Source of the DNA: an uncultured Blautia sp.
Lineage (GTDB): Bacteria > Bacillota > Clostridia > Lachnospirales > Lachnospiraceae
NCBI GenBank assembly: GCA_900551075.1
Contig: URVB01000002.1
Location: forward strand, 62,001 to 126,000
Direction of reading: 5' to 3'
Length of the DNA: 64,000 nucleotides
Shown here: one piece after another, positions 17,346-26,980 of the stretch
Numbering within the stretch: the first letter of the stretch is position 1
Layout of the letters: each line of letters begins with the position of its first letter
Notes under the pieces: generated by a model
Database searches by the model: none
What the model was told of the DNA's origin: nothing
The model's input: the letters and a program-made list of their open reading frames with translations, nothing else
Position numbers and translations under genes: made by a program

Positions 17346-18488
17346 TTAGAGTTTGTCAACCCACTCAGCCATATTGTCTTTGTAGAATACATATGGGATA
17401 CCAGTCAGAACGCTTGTGCCATCGCCATCTTCTTCAGCAGTATAGGTTTCTGCTTCATACTCGCCCCATGCTTCCATATCTAAAGTAGAGCCAGCAGAGC
17501 CGTCAAATCCGTCGTTCGCAACAGCCATCTGGATAGCGGCTGTAGAAGCGCCAAGATGAGTAACATCCCACAGCATCATGTATGGGCAGACAGATGCGAA
17601 CTCATCATCGTCAGCGCTGGCCGGCATGTAGTTCTTCATCTCGGAAGGCAATCCAAGACCTGTCAGCTTAATGTCGGAACCAGCCTGGGTAAGAACCTCA
17701 CCAGCGGCTGCGATACCAACCGTTGTCGGGGAAATGATAACGTCAACTTTGTTTTCTGCCAGGAATGCCTGAGCCTGTGTAGTGGACTTGGTAGCCTCGT
17801 CATCACCGTATTTCTTGTCAAGTTCCGGGCTTACCTTACCGGCGTAAATGTCTTTAGACAGCTCGTTTTCCATCTCAGCAATCCAGCCGTTCTGTACCGG
17901 AGTATCGATACCAGCAGAAAGAACACCAATCTTGATCTCTTCTCCATCGTAGTCAGCCAATGCAGCTTCAACGCTCTTGGACATATCTGCGTCTTCCGGA
18001 TCATACGGAACACCCAGCTCGATCATAACGGCCGCACGAACCTGCATAGCACCGATATCGGCAGAGGATGCCTGATTGTTGTGCGTCACACGATAATCAG
18101 CAGATGCAGCGGAGTCAACGGATACGATCGGAATCTCAGATTTCTGAGCCTTTGCAAATACTTCGTCAAAACCGGTATCACCATTGGTAGAAATGGAAAT
18201 AGATTTGCAGCCCTGGGTAATCGCTTCGTCAAGCAGCTGAACCTGAGCAGCTACGGTTGTTTCAGCAGGAGATTTCTCCGTACAGTTTTCACCAACCTGC
18301 TCCATATAGCTGGAGAAGCCGTCGTACATAATTACACCAAAAGCGTTTCCTACAGATTTGAACATAAATACGTGGGAGCCGGATACATCAGAAGTATCAC
18401 CAGCCGCCATTACTGCAGATGCGCCGAATGTGGTACCTGCTACTGCCGCACTAAGACCAAGTGCCATAAGCTTTTTTAAATTTTTCAT
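17346..18488 (-). CDS. Sugar ABC substrate-binding protein, RhaS-like
   Basis: 380 aa from ATG 18488, preceded by AAGGAGGAAGAAAC; the open frame extends upstream without a start signal. Residues 1-30 form a signal peptide (basic start, hydrophobic core, cleavage near SAVMA-AG) with no lipobox cysteine. The mature part is a periplasmic-binding type 1 (ribose/rhamnose) fold; PTTVGIAAAGEVL and LTGLGLPSEM resemble RhaS rhamnose-binding proteins. It is last in the operon after the ATPase and two permeases, 49 bases after the RhaQ-like permease. Rhamnose is favoured by family resemblance and by rhaA/rhaB 7 kb away, but not proven. Confidence 0.8.
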   Translation of the reverse strand: MKNLKKLMALGLSAAVAGTTFGASAVMAAGDTSDVSGSHVFMFKSVGNAFGVIMYDGFSSYMEQVGENCTEKSPAETTVAAQVQLLDEAITQGCKSISISTNGDTGFDEVFAKAQKSEIPIVSVDSAASADYRVTHNNQASSADIGAMQVRAAVMIELGVPYDPEDADMSKSVEAALADYDGEEIKIGVLSAGIDTPVQNGWIAEMENELSKDIYAGKVSPELDKKYGDDEATKSTTQAQAFLAENKVDVIISPTTVGIAAAGEVLTQAGSDIKLTGLGLPSEMKNYMPASADDDEFASVCPYMMLWDVTHLGASTAAIQMAVANDGFDGSAGSTLDMEAWGEYEAETYTAEEDGDGTSVLTGIPYVFYKDNMAEWVDKL

Positions 18489-18537
18489 GTTTCTTCCTCC
18501 TTGTGGATTAATATATATAAACCTTACGTTTATATTT

Positions 18538-19788
18538 CTACTTTGCAAATCTTTCTTTTGCTCTCTTCGCGTCTTCCTGCTGCTCTGCCCACCATTTCGC
18601 AGATTTCTCTGCACATTCCTTCCTGGCAGAAACAATCTTGTCATTGAGCTTCTTAATCTGCGCATCCTTATCAGAAGCATTGCCCTTCTGAAGCTCTTTG
18701 ATCTGACGCTTCATGTCTTTGACAGCTTCATTGGTTCTGTCATTGATTGCTTCAATATTCTTATTGTTGTGATACAACAAATGCAGCTTGATATCTTTGA
18801 TCATCTGTTTGTTAATCGTAGAAATCAGGATTGTCACGATCAGGATAACGCCTGTAAAAATCTTCTTGGTATTCGGGTCAACGCCCAGCAGACCAAGTGT
18901 ATAGGTCAAAAATGCCATAATAAATGTAGCAATGATCGGTCCATACATTTTACCTTTACCGCCGTTGGTAGACACACCGCCAAGTACGGCACAGGCAATT
19001 GCAGTCATTTCATAGCCGGTACCCATGGAAGAAGATACACCGCCGCCCATGCGTCCGATAAAGAAAATAGAACCAATACCTGCCATAAATCCCATAAGGA
19101 TAAATACTTTCATTTTAATCCGCGTTACGCTGATACCGGAATATTCCGCACAGGTCGGGTTATTACCAACAATATAGACTTTACGGCCAAAGGTTGTTCT
19201 ATGAAGAACAAAGATAAAGACCGCACCCATAATCAGAAACAGGATCATGGAAATCGGAATAATATTTCCAAGACTCTTCCAGCCGATTGCATTGTACCAT
19301 TTCGGAAAATTCTTCAGAGAATTTTCCCCAAGAACAATCTCCACAATACCGCGGAACAACATAGATGTGGAAATCGTGGTAATAACTGCCGGCATTTTCA
19401 GATATGCCACACAAAAGCCATTGAAAGCGCCGCAAACCATACAGGTCAGAATTCCCGCAATAACCGTAATCGGCCATGCGATTCCCGCATCCATCATAAG
19501 ACCGGTCACCATGCCGCCCAGTATCATCTGTGCAGCTACGGATACATCGATATCACCAAGGAGCAGGATGAACACCATGCCCAGAACCATCGGAGATACA
19601 TCCAGGCCGGAATTGATGATGGACTGAACTGTGCCTTCCGTAAAGTACAAGTCTGTTCTGAATACTGCCAGAATCACATTCAGCAGCAACAGGATATAAA
19701 CCAGAATCATCTCCCATTTGATGAGAAATTTAGATAATTTAAACCCTTCCTTGACCGTAAGGTCCCTATCGTAATTACTTCCTGGCAT
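18538..19788 (-). CDS. Sugar ABC permease (RhaQ-like) with long charged C-terminal tail
   Basis: 416 aa. The first 325 residues are a normal ribose/rhamnose-type BPD_transp_2 permease with the EAA-like region TTFGRKVYIVGNNPTCAEYSGI and the GGVSTNGGKGKMYGP loop. The remaining 90 residues are unusual: a highly charged, lysine/glutamate-rich, probably coiled-coil cytoplasmic tail (MKRQIKELQK, DAQIKKLNDK, ENKS-poor WWAEQQEDAKRAKER). Usual family length is about 320-340 aa. The start overlaps the stop of the other permease (TAATG), so the two are translationally coupled and probably form a heterodimer. Confidence 0.85.
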   Translation of the reverse strand: MPGSNYDRDLTVKEGFKLSKFLIKWEMILVYILLLLNVILAVFRTDLYFTEGTVQSIINSGLDVSPMVLGMVFILLLGDIDVSVAAQMILGGMVTGLMMDAGIAWPITVIAGILTCMVCGAFNGFCVAYLKMPAVITTISTSMLFRGIVEIVLGENSLKNFPKWYNAIGWKSLGNIIPISMILFLIMGAVFIFVLHRTTFGRKVYIVGNNPTCAEYSGISVTRIKMKVFILMGFMAGIGSIFFIGRMGGGVSSSMGTGYEMTAIACAVLGGVSTNGGKGKMYGPIIATFIMAFLTYTLGLLGVDPNTKKIFTGVILIVTILISTINKQMIKDIKLHLLYHNNKNIEAINDRTNEAVKDMKRQIKELQKGNASDKDAQIKKLNDKIVSARKECAEKSAKWWAEQQEDAKRAKERFAK

Positions 19789-20768
19789 TAGATCAAAGCA
19801 CCCCTTTCCTTCAGAGCCTGTTTCTCAGCGGAACGCTCTGTGAAATAGTTAAACGCTACTGCGACGATGATGATACCACCCTGAAGTGCTTTCTGCCATA
19901 CACTCATACCAGGAATCATACTGATGAAGTAAGTAACAACCGACATGACCAAAATACCAATTGCCACGCCATCCATACGTCCTTTGCCGCCGGTAATGGA
20001 AACACCGCCGAGTACGCAGATTGCAATCGCAGTCATCTCAAAGCCTTCTGCCATACCATAATATCCAATTGCATAATTTGCAGTATACATCATGCCGGCC
20101 AGACCGGAAAGAGCGCCACAGATAACAAATGAATAAAAGGTAACGGTAGGTTCTTTGATACCTGCAACTGCGGAAGATTCACGACTGGTACCAATTGCAT
20201 AAATTCTTCTGCCCGGAGCCGTATAGCCCAGGAAAAATCCCATTGCCACAATAATCAGAATCGTTATGATCAGCAAAAGCGGAATTCCCGCGATCTTACC
20301 GATTGCCCAGAAACGGTAGCTGTCCAGATAATGTGCGGCGAACCACCATTCTCCTCCGGATACCACAAAGGCAAGTCCGCGGAAAATATACATGGTACCC
20401 AAAGTGCAGATCATCGGTACCATGTGCAGGTAGCCAACGAGAAAACCGTTGATCGCTCCGCAGACCATACCAAGAAGAATCGCAACAAACACCCATACGA
20501 TGCCGGGAACACCAGGATTGTCACAGGATAATTTTGTTGTCACAATTCCCACAAGAGCCAACTGGGAAGCGATCGAAATATCAATTCCGCCAGTCAGGAT
20601 AACAACCATCTCTCCAACTGCAAGCAATGCGTACACCGTATTATTCTGAAGCATGTTCAGCATAGAACTCACAGTAAACATACCAGGAGTAACCACTCGT
20701 GCTACAGCCAGCAGAAGAATCAGAACGAGAACCAAGCCAGTATTTCTGGATTTCAGCAGCTTTTTCAT
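19788..20768 (-). CDS. Sugar ABC permease (RhaP-like)
   Basis: 326 aa, about nine to ten membrane helices, BPD_transp_2 family. It shows GEMVVILTGGIDISIASQLAL near the third helix, the GRRIYAIGTSRESSAVAGI coupling region and VLGGVSITGGKGRMDG. ATG 20768 overlaps the ATGA end of the ATPase gene and carries AAAGGAGGAGAC upstream. The product pairs with the RhaQ-like permease encoded next. Confidence 0.87.
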   Translation of the reverse strand: MKKLLKSRNTGLVLVLILLLAVARVVTPGMFTVSSMLNMLQNNTVYALLAVGEMVVILTGGIDISIASQLALVGIVTTKLSCDNPGVPGIVWVFVAILLGMVCGAINGFLVGYLHMVPMICTLGTMYIFRGLAFVVSGGEWWFAAHYLDSYRFWAIGKIAGIPLLLIITILIIVAMGFFLGYTAPGRRIYAIGTSRESSAVAGIKEPTVTFYSFVICGALSGLAGMMYTANYAIGYYGMAEGFEMTAIAICVLGGVSITGGKGRMDGVAIGILVMSVVTYFISMIPGMSVWQKALQGGIIIVAVAFNYFTERSAEKQALKERGALI

Positions 20769-22273
20769 GATTTGTCTCCTCCTTTTTCTTTCAGTGATGC
20801 TTCAAGGATCATTTCCTGAGTGGTTCCCTGCACATCATCAAACTCACCGGTTACACGTCCGCCCTTCATTACAACAATCCGGTCAGCAACGCCTAAAACC
20901 TCGGGCATTTCGGAGGATACCATGATAATCGCATACCCCCTGCAGGCCAAATCGTTCATGATTTCATAAATAGAATACTTGGCACCTACGTCGATCCCCT
21001 TGGTAGGCTCGTCCATAATCAGAACCTTCTGTTCAGAACTTAACATCTTGGCAACAACCACCTTCTGCTGGTTACCACCGGACAGAGAAGAAGGAGGTGC
21101 TGTAATATCATTTGCTTTTAACTGTATCTTCTTACACAGGTTGATGGCATTTTCCATCTCAGCGCTGACATCTATCTGCCCGCCTTTTACAAATTGCTCC
21201 ATCGTTGCAGAAGAAACATTCTGATAAATGGGAAGCTCATTTACAAGACCCTGTGTCTGCCTGTTCTCCGGCAGCAGACCAATTCCAAGCTTCAACGCAT
21301 CAATCGGACTCTTAATATGTACTTCCTTTCCTTCCAGACGGATAGAACCGGAATCAGGAGTCATGATACCATAAATATTCTGACATACCTCTGTACGCCC
21401 TGCACCTACCAGACCGGTCAGTGCCAGAATCTCACCGCGGCGAACATGAAAAGAAACATTCTTGAAGTAGCCTTCTTTTGAAATATTATCCACTTCCAGA
21501 ACAACCTCACCGATCTTAGCGGTTTTCTCCGGGTACATGGCAGTCAGCTCACGACCGACCATTGCCTTTACAAGAGCGGCATTTGTAATACCATCCACAT
21601 CCCAGGTTCCTACATAAGTAGAATCACGGAATACAGAAACCCGGGTAGCCAGCTCGTACATATCTTCAAATCTGTGTGTGATAAAGATAATGGAAACCCC
21701 TTTATCACGCAGATCCTTAGCGATCTTATAAAGCTGCAGGCATTCATTTCTTGTCAGGGAGGCTGTCGGCTCATCCATGATCAGAATTCGAGCATCACGA
21801 GAAAGGGCCTTTGCGATTTCGACCAACTGCTGAGCTGCTACGGACAGAGTTCCCATCGGCTTATCGACATCAATTTCTTTGCTTAAGGGCTTAATTAATT
21901 CTTCCGCCCTTTTTTTCATGGTTTTCCAGTCATAAAAGCCAAATTTATTTTTAATTTCCTGACCCATGAAAATATTCTCCGTTACAGTCAGATCCGGAAA
22001 TGAAGTAACGTGCTGATAGATAGCAGCAATACCCATTTTTGCAGAGTCTGCTGTGTTACGGAATGTCACTTTTTCGCCTTCCAGAAGCATGATACCACTG
22101 TCTGGCTGATGTACACCTGTAATAACTTTGATGAAAGTGGATTTGCCGGCTCCATTTTCACCCATCAAAGCATGAATCTCACCTTTTTTCAACTGAAACT
22201 GTACACCATTCAGGGCTCTTACGCCGCCGAATGTCTTAACGACGTCTTTCAGTTCCAAGATATAATCACTCAT
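20765..22273 (-). CDS. Sugar ABC ATP-binding protein (RhaT/RbsA-type, two NBDs)
   Basis: 502 aa with two nucleotide-binding domains in tandem. The first has Walker A GENGAGKST, signature LSVAAQQLVEIAKAL (a degenerate form normal for this family) and Walker B ILIMDEPTAS. The second has GLVGAGRTE (degenerate Walker A), signature LSGGNQQKV and VLIMDEPTKGIDVG. First gene of a four-gene uptake operon with two permeases and a binding protein. The divergent AraC gene at 22522 is the likely activator; a possible minus-strand promoter has TTGAAA-17-TAAAGT boxes in the shared 250-base region. Confidence 0.9.
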   Translation of the reverse strand: MSDYILELKDVVKTFGGVRALNGVQFQLKKGEIHALMGENGAGKSTFIKVITGVHQPDSGIMLLEGEKVTFRNTADSAKMGIAAIYQHVTSFPDLTVTENIFMGQEIKNKFGFYDWKTMKKRAEELIKPLSKEIDVDKPMGTLSVAAQQLVEIAKALSRDARILIMDEPTASLTRNECLQLYKIAKDLRDKGVSIIFITHRFEDMYELATRVSVFRDSTYVGTWDVDGITNAALVKAMVGRELTAMYPEKTAKIGEVVLEVDNISKEGYFKNVSFHVRRGEILALTGLVGAGRTEVCQNIYGIMTPDSGSIRLEGKEVHIKSPIDALKLGIGLLPENRQTQGLVNELPIYQNVSSATMEQFVKGGQIDVSAEMENAINLCKKIQLKANDITAPPSSLSGGNQQKVVVAKMLSSEQKVLIMDEPTKGIDVGAKYSIYEIMNDLACRGYAIIMVSSEMPEVLGVADRIVVMKGGRVTGEFDDVQGTTQEMILEASLKEKGGDKS

Positions 22274-22402
22274 GTAAATGTATATCTCCTTTCCCTTTCC
22301 TTATTTTTTTGCTTTACTACCGTACACTTTAAACAAATATCATTCCAATTTCAATATCATAATTTGCTTTTTAGCATTCAATTATTGTTATTTCATACAT
22401 AA

Positions 22403-22431
22403 TTGCCATAATGATGAAAAAATGCTATAAT
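22403..22431 (+). promoter_or_regulatory. Promoter of the AraC gene at 22522
   Basis: TTGCCA (22403-22408), 17 bases, TATAAT (22426-22431). It would start transcription near 22438, downstream of a possible in-frame ATG at 22411, so translation should begin at 22522. Confidence 0.7.
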
Positions 22432-22521
22432 AAAACTATTCTTTTTGACTCCACAATAAAACAGGGACATCTTTTGTCCCGGAATTTTTCATATATTTCC
22501 AATTTTAACGAGGTATTTTTT

Positions 22522-23379
22522 ATGAATTTGTTAAAAAAGATGTTTCCAAACCGTCACTCTCAAGTATCCACAATCACGGATTCACAGGCCGAAGCACTTC
22601 CTTTTTATGTAAAAGAAATAGGCTATACAAACGACCACAAGTTTACCAGGGGAAATGCCAACAATTACTCCGACTACCTGCTTTTGTATTCTCTCACGCA
22701 TATGTCGTTTGTAAAGCACCAAAATAAATATCCTGTGTGTCCGCATGATATCGTGGTGTCCGCCTGCAACACACCTCTCCAGTTTGTACAATACCGCAGG
22801 AGAGCCGATGATTTTATTTATCTGATCATCGGAGGAAAGCATGCACAGCAATTTTATAATTTTATCCGGACCAACAACTGCATATACTACACAAGTCAGT
22901 ACAGCAATATGCTGGATCAGTTCCTGGCCCTGCTTTCCATTGACTACAAAACCAATCCTCTTATGGGGCAGTTGGAGGCAAGTACGATTATACACCAGCT
23001 TTTTTTCAGTCTGTATAAGATTTCCATCGATATCCTGTCGGCAAAGAATATGTCTCCGGCACAGGATACGGCAGTGAATACCGCCATCAATTTCATAGAG
23101 AAGAATTATAAAAACAATCTGGACGTAGATGCCATCTGCAGCAGCGTTGGTTTTTCCAAATTCTATTTCTGCAAATTATTTAAAGAGCATACAGGAACTA
23201 CGATTCATCAATATCTGACAGAATACCGGATTACCAAGTCCAAAGAGCTGCTCAGCTATTCCAAGCTTTCCCTTACAGCTATTGCCAATTCTGTAGGGTA
23301 TAAAAATGTTTTGACCTATACCAGGAATTTTGAGCGGCTGCAGCATATGACACCAAGCGAATACCGAAAATATTATTAA
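22522..23379 (+). CDS. AraC-family transcriptional regulator
   Basis: 285 aa from ATG 22522 (GAGG 8 bases upstream); the frame is open further 5' but a promoter lies there. It has an N-terminal effector domain of about 180 aa and a C-terminal AraC/XylS domain (about 190-285), with DVDAICSSVGFSKFYFCKLFKEH and SLTAIANSVGYKNVLTYTRNF (partly quoted) forming the two helix-turn-helix units. Divergent from the RhaT-P-Q-S-like operon, hence its probable regulator. Confidence 0.87.
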   Translation: MNLLKKMFPNRHSQVSTITDSQAEALPFYVKEIGYTNDHKFTRGNANNYSDYLLLYSLTHMSFVKHQNKYPVCPHDIVVSACNTPLQFVQYRRRADDFIYLIIGGKHAQQFYNFIRTNNCIYYTSQYSNMLDQFLALLSIDYKTNPLMGQLEASTIIHQLFFSLYKISIDILSAKNMSPAQDTAVNTAINFIEKNYKNNLDVDAICSSVGFSKFYFCKLFKEHTGTTIHQYLTEYRITKSKELLSYSKLSLTAIANSVGYKNVLTYTRNFERLQHMTPSEYRKYY

Positions 23380-23414
23380 TTTCGTCATCAACTTATAAAT
23401 GGAGGTTATCACTT

Positions 23415-23804
23415 ATGACAAATTCACAGGTTCTGCTCTACAATTTCACCATTGACGACCGCGCGGCAAAACTCGGCCGCTGGCTGACCAGAGAAAAAAT
23501 CCGCGTGCGTGTCGTACAGGCGCCCGAATTTCTGCATCCTCTGGGATTTCTGTTCGAAATCCCCGGCTTTCAACCGAATCCTCAGTTTAATCTGGGCGGA
23601 AACTTCCAGGATGAAATGATCGTACTGAAGGATTTTTCGGACGCACAATTAAACAGCTTCCTTCGTTTCTTCCGTGACAACCGGCTTGCCCCCATTGAAC
23701 TGAAGGCTGTCCTCACTCCGGTCACACAGTATTGGAATTCACTGGAGCTGCACAAAGAACTGACGAGGGAGCATAAAGCTATGAAAGAAAATAAGAAATC
23801 ATAG
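23415..23804 (+). CDS. DUF3783 domain protein
   Basis: 129 aa small soluble protein, recognised as DUF3783 from VLLYNFTIDDRAAKLGRWL near the start and LGGNFQDEMIVLKDFSDAQLN with a following FLRFFRDN segment. The function of this clostridial family is unknown. ATG 23415 has GGAGG upstream; it starts 35 bases after the AraC gene on the same strand and may be co-transcribed with it. The C-terminal 15 residues are charged and probably disordered. Confidence 0.75.
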   Translation: MTNSQVLLYNFTIDDRAAKLGRWLTREKIRVRVVQAPEFLHPLGFLFEIPGFQPNPQFNLGGNFQDEMIVLKDFSDAQLNSFLRFFRDNRLAPIELKAVLTPVTQYWNSLELHKELTREHKAMKENKKS

Positions 23805-23813
23805 CGGTTCTCC

Positions 23814-24656
23814 TCACCTTCCGTAATCATCAATACAAACGGTATCGCCAAGTACCTCCCGAAAAGTATAGAGCGTCAGATCTTCTTTGGTGCTGACACC
23901 CCACTTCACCAGCGTCATGCATCGATTCTGTATTTCAATTCCGGTTATTCCGGAAGGATGAACACAGCTTCCCGTATTAAAATAGGGAGACTGCGGCGTA
24001 CCGAGCATAGGATGATGCGTATGCCCGCAGATCAGAATATGGCCGTTTTTTCTGGCCCATTCCATCAGGATTTCCTCGGAGGCTTTTTTCTTTGTGTTAT
24101 TCTTTGCTGCACTTGTTGGGTCCGGTATCCCAAGCCCTTCCAGGATTTTCCACACATAACGGACTAAGAAACGGGCAATTCTCCACAGTCTGCTGTTCAG
24201 GAAATCAGCCTGATGTCCATGCGTCAGATAAATATCCTTCTTTTTCTCCGCATCTTCCAGAATGATTCCCGAATAAAAGGATATACCCGGAAAATATTTT
24301 TCGCGGAATCTCCGGCACTTTTTTACGAGGTCATGATTTCCGTATACTTCATATATCCGATTTTCACGGCGGTATTTTTCCAGCATTGCAAAGCTTCTCC
24401 CATGCATTTCCCGGATACATTCCATAGACCGGTTTTCCCAAAGCTCATCTCCATCTCCCAGTTCCAGGTAAGTAAATCCCCTGTCAAAATAATAGCCCAG
24501 TGCAGCCAGATACAAATATTCATTTTTCAGGAAATTATCATTGGCATTTCCGCAGCCCCTGTGACAATCGCTCAGCAGAACATACCTGGAGTTCTCCTCC
24601 AGCGGAAGCCGCAGCGCATGCTCAAAAGCATCCGAAATCCTGGCAGTGCAGCTCAT
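23814..24656 (-). CDS. Calcineurin-like metallophosphoesterase
   Basis: 280 aa with the metal-binding motifs of the family in order: LLSDCHRG (D and H), LGDGDE (D), YGNHD (N and H), THGHQADF (H) and ICGHTHHP (H-x-H). This fold cleaves phosphoesters; the substrate is not indicated. The variant S-D-C-H-R-G replaces the common S-D-x-H. It is translationally coupled to the DUF4474 gene (ATGA overlap), suggesting a joint function. Converges with DUF3783. Confidence 0.88.
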   Translation of the reverse strand: MSCTARISDAFEHALRLPLEENSRYVLLSDCHRGCGNANDNFLKNEYLYLAALGYYFDRGFTYLELGDGDELWENRSMECIREMHGRSFAMLEKYRRENRIYEVYGNHDLVKKCRRFREKYFPGISFYSGIILEDAEKKKDIYLTHGHQADFLNSRLWRIARFLVRYVWKILEGLGIPDPTSAAKNNTKKKASEEILMEWARKNGHILICGHTHHPMLGTPQSPYFNTGSCVHPSGITGIEIQNRCMTLVKWGVSTKEDLTLYTFREVLGDTVCIDDYGR

Positions 24657-25546
24657 CTTTTTCTCCCCTTCCCCGAAAATTTATGCGCTCCGGTTTTTCT
24701 GAACCGGAACAGACAGCGGAATACAGGCGGCAAAAAGAAATAAAGATACAGCATTCTGTCCGCCGTATCCTGAAAGGGTTTGACCGCCCATAAAAATACG
24801 CGGCAGAAAAATTTGTTTTTCCACTGTTTCCGGCAAAGCAGCGAGGGAAGAAAGCAGCACGGCTGTCTGGAGTGCGGAGAATCGAATATCCAATAAACCG
24901 TTTTGCCTATTACACAAAAATTCTCTTCTTTATATCCCAGCTCTGACAACCCATCCAGAAAGCAGCACAGCATCTCTTTGTCCGGAAAAGTAACCGTACT
25001 TTTCATCACAAGCCTATCCGGCTCACTGTATGCACCTACGCAAAATCCGGTCAGCCACCAATGCTTCTGCTCTGTACGGAACAGCTCCTTCCCTCCCTTG
25101 TGCAGCTCCATAGAAAACTCCAGCATTTCCGAATCCGGTACACTGTGAAACAGAGTATCCCAGCGCTTCCAGGGAGCTATCACGGAATCGGCCTGATAAA
25201 CCCCGATTTCTCCGCCGCTGTTTATCCCATACTGTCCCTTCCAGAACTCTATCAGCCATGTACGGTCATCATAATCAAAATAAACAGGCTCGCAATCAAA
25301 TACCATGTTAAAATGCGGAGCTGTTTCATCAAAAAATGTACAATATCCAAATTCCCTCTGCCACGCATCCAACGCAGAGGTAATGATATCCTGTTCCGGC
25401 AGATAAGTAAATCCAAATGGCCTGATCGCCTCATTCAGTACCAGGCTTTTTTCCGAAGCATCCATACTGCGAACTTTTGTCACTGCATGCCTCTTTCTGA
25501 AAAATCCCCAAATAAAAAAGAGGCATATTATAATAATAAAATACAT
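24653..25546 (-). CDS. DUF4474 membrane-anchored protein
   Basis: 297 aa. One N-terminal helix (FIIIICLFFIWGFF) is followed by the DUF4474 domain (about 40-190), seen from AWQREFGYCTFFDETAPH, PVYFDYDDRTWLIEFWKGQY and GINSGGEIGVYQAD. A C-terminal hydrophobic stretch (LYFFLPPVFRCLFRF) and basic end follow. Function unknown. It overlaps the metallophosphoesterase start by 4 bases. The C-terminal part after about residue 215 looks less conserved and could vary between strains. Confidence 0.8.
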   Translation of the reverse strand: MYFIIIICLFFIWGFFRKRHAVTKVRSMDASEKSLVLNEAIRPFGFTYLPEQDIITSALDAWQREFGYCTFFDETAPHFNMVFDCEPVYFDYDDRTWLIEFWKGQYGINSGGEIGVYQADSVIAPWKRWDTLFHSVPDSEMLEFSMELHKGGKELFRTEQKHWWLTGFCVGAYSEPDRLVMKSTVTFPDKEMLCCFLDGLSELGYKEENFCVIGKTVYWIFDSPHSRQPCCFLPSLLCRKQWKNKFFCRVFLWAVKPFQDTADRMLYLYFFLPPVFRCLFRFRKTGAHKFSGKGRKR

Positions 25547-25621
25547 CCTTCACCATCCAAACGAATTTATTCTATTATATGTATCCCCAAACACAGTGCC
25601 ACGAAATGTATGCAAAACGAA

Positions 25622-25651
25622 AACAGGACACTGCATATGCAGTATCCTGTT
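25622..25651 (-). terminator. Terminator after rhaA
   Basis: Inverted repeat of 14-base arms with one mismatch (AACAGGA...TCCTGTT, 25622-25651), 44 bases past the rhaA stop. On the minus strand it is followed by TTCGTTTTG, an imperfect T tract. It might also act on the plus strand. Confidence 0.6.
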
Positions 25652-25695
25652 TACTTGAATATGTGTATAAAAGACAGGTCAGCGGGCAAATAATT

Positions 25696-26958
25696 TTATG
25701 CTCTCTTTGATAATACTTCCGCTTCGTATGTTTCTACTTCCTCGAACCATTTCATACCTACCGGAGCGCCGCATACTTCACAGAAGTAATCCCAGACATC
25801 ACCGAACGGATAGGTCTTAACTTCCTCCTGAACAGTCATCAGCCTGGTCAGGTTATTGGTATCCTGGAGAGCCTTCAGTTCTTCATTCGGCTGAAGCAGA
25901 GCGAACAGCAATGCCTTTTCCATATTTCTCAGACCATTGGTCCATGCAGAAATACGGTTGATGCTTGCATCAAAATAATCGAGTGCAATATATACACGAT
26001 TCAGAGCATCATTTCTAACGATTTCTTTTGCAATCTCTCTTGTTTCATCATCAAAGGCCACTACATGATCAGAATCCCAGCGAACCGGACGTGTTACATG
26101 AAGAGCCAGTTCCGGGAAGAAGCACAGCAGTGCCGGAATTTTATCAGAAACAACCTCTGTTGGATGATAATGACCGTTATCCATAAGCGGCAGGCATTTA
26201 TCCTTGTGTGCAGCAGCAAAGGAAAGTGTAAATTCTGCGCTTCCTGCCGTATAGGATTCTACACCGATTCCGAATACCTTGGATTCTACACATGGCTTTA
26301 CCATATTAAAATCATACGGCTCGGAAAGGATTTCTTCAATGGATTCTTTATAACGCATTCTCGGGCCCATTCTGTCTCCCGGAATATCCTTGTATCCATC
26401 ACCGGTCCAGATATTCATAACACATGGAATACCAGTCTGCTCAGCAAAATACTTTGCAATACGAATGCAGGCTTTTCCATGATTGATCCAGAATTTTCTG
26501 GTTTCTTCATCCGGACTTGAAAGTGTCAGTCCATCTTTTACCTTCGGGCTTGAGAAGAAGGTCGGATTAAAATCAAGACCCATGCCTCTTTCTTTTGCAA
26601 AATCTACCCATTTCTGGAAATGTTTCGGCTCAAGCTTGTCTCTGTCAACCCACTCGCCTTCCTCAAAGATTGCGTAGCTGGCATGAACATTGATCTTCTT
26701 TTTGCCGGGAGCCAGAGATATTACCTTATCCATATCAGCCAGGAGCTCCTGGGGTGTTCTTGCTTTCCCCGGATAATTTCCGGTTGTCTGGATACCGCCT
26801 GTCAGCGGGCCGTCCTGATCAAATCCTTTTACATCGTCGCCCTGCCAGCAATGAAGAGAAACCGGGACATTTTTCAGAGTTTCAATGGCCTTGTCTGTGT
26901 CTACGCCGAGTTCTGCATATTTTGCCCTGGCATATTCATATCTTTCCTTAAGGGTCAT
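25696..26958 (-). CDS. rhaA: L-rhamnose isomerase
   Basis: 420 aa, the usual RhaA length (about 418). RhaA converts L-rhamnose to L-rhamnulose with Mn2+. Recognisable parts: PVSLHCWQGDDVKGF near the N-terminus, the substrate-pocket GIQTTGNYPGKART, MDNGHYHPTEVVSDK with metal ligands, and HVTRPVRWDSDHVV. ATG 26958 has AAGGAGGAAATAAATC upstream. It follows rhaB by 22 bases in one operon with its own promoter. A rhamnulose-1-phosphate aldolase gene (rhaD) is not in this window. Confidence 0.96.
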   Translation of the reverse strand: MTLKERYEYARAKYAELGVDTDKAIETLKNVPVSLHCWQGDDVKGFDQDGPLTGGIQTTGNYPGKARTPQELLADMDKVISLAPGKKKINVHASYAIFEEGEWVDRDKLEPKHFQKWVDFAKERGMGLDFNPTFFSSPKVKDGLTLSSPDEETRKFWINHGKACIRIAKYFAEQTGIPCVMNIWTGDGYKDIPGDRMGPRMRYKESIEEILSEPYDFNMVKPCVESKVFGIGVESYTAGSAEFTLSFAAAHKDKCLPLMDNGHYHPTEVVSDKIPALLCFFPELALHVTRPVRWDSDHVVAFDDETREIAKEIVRNDALNRVYIALDYFDASINRISAWTNGLRNMEKALLFALLQPNEELKALQDTNNLTRLMTVQEEVKTYPFGDVWDYFCEVCGAPVGMKWFEEVETYEAEVLSKRA

Positions 26959-26980
26959 GATTTATTTCCTCCTTGATGAT

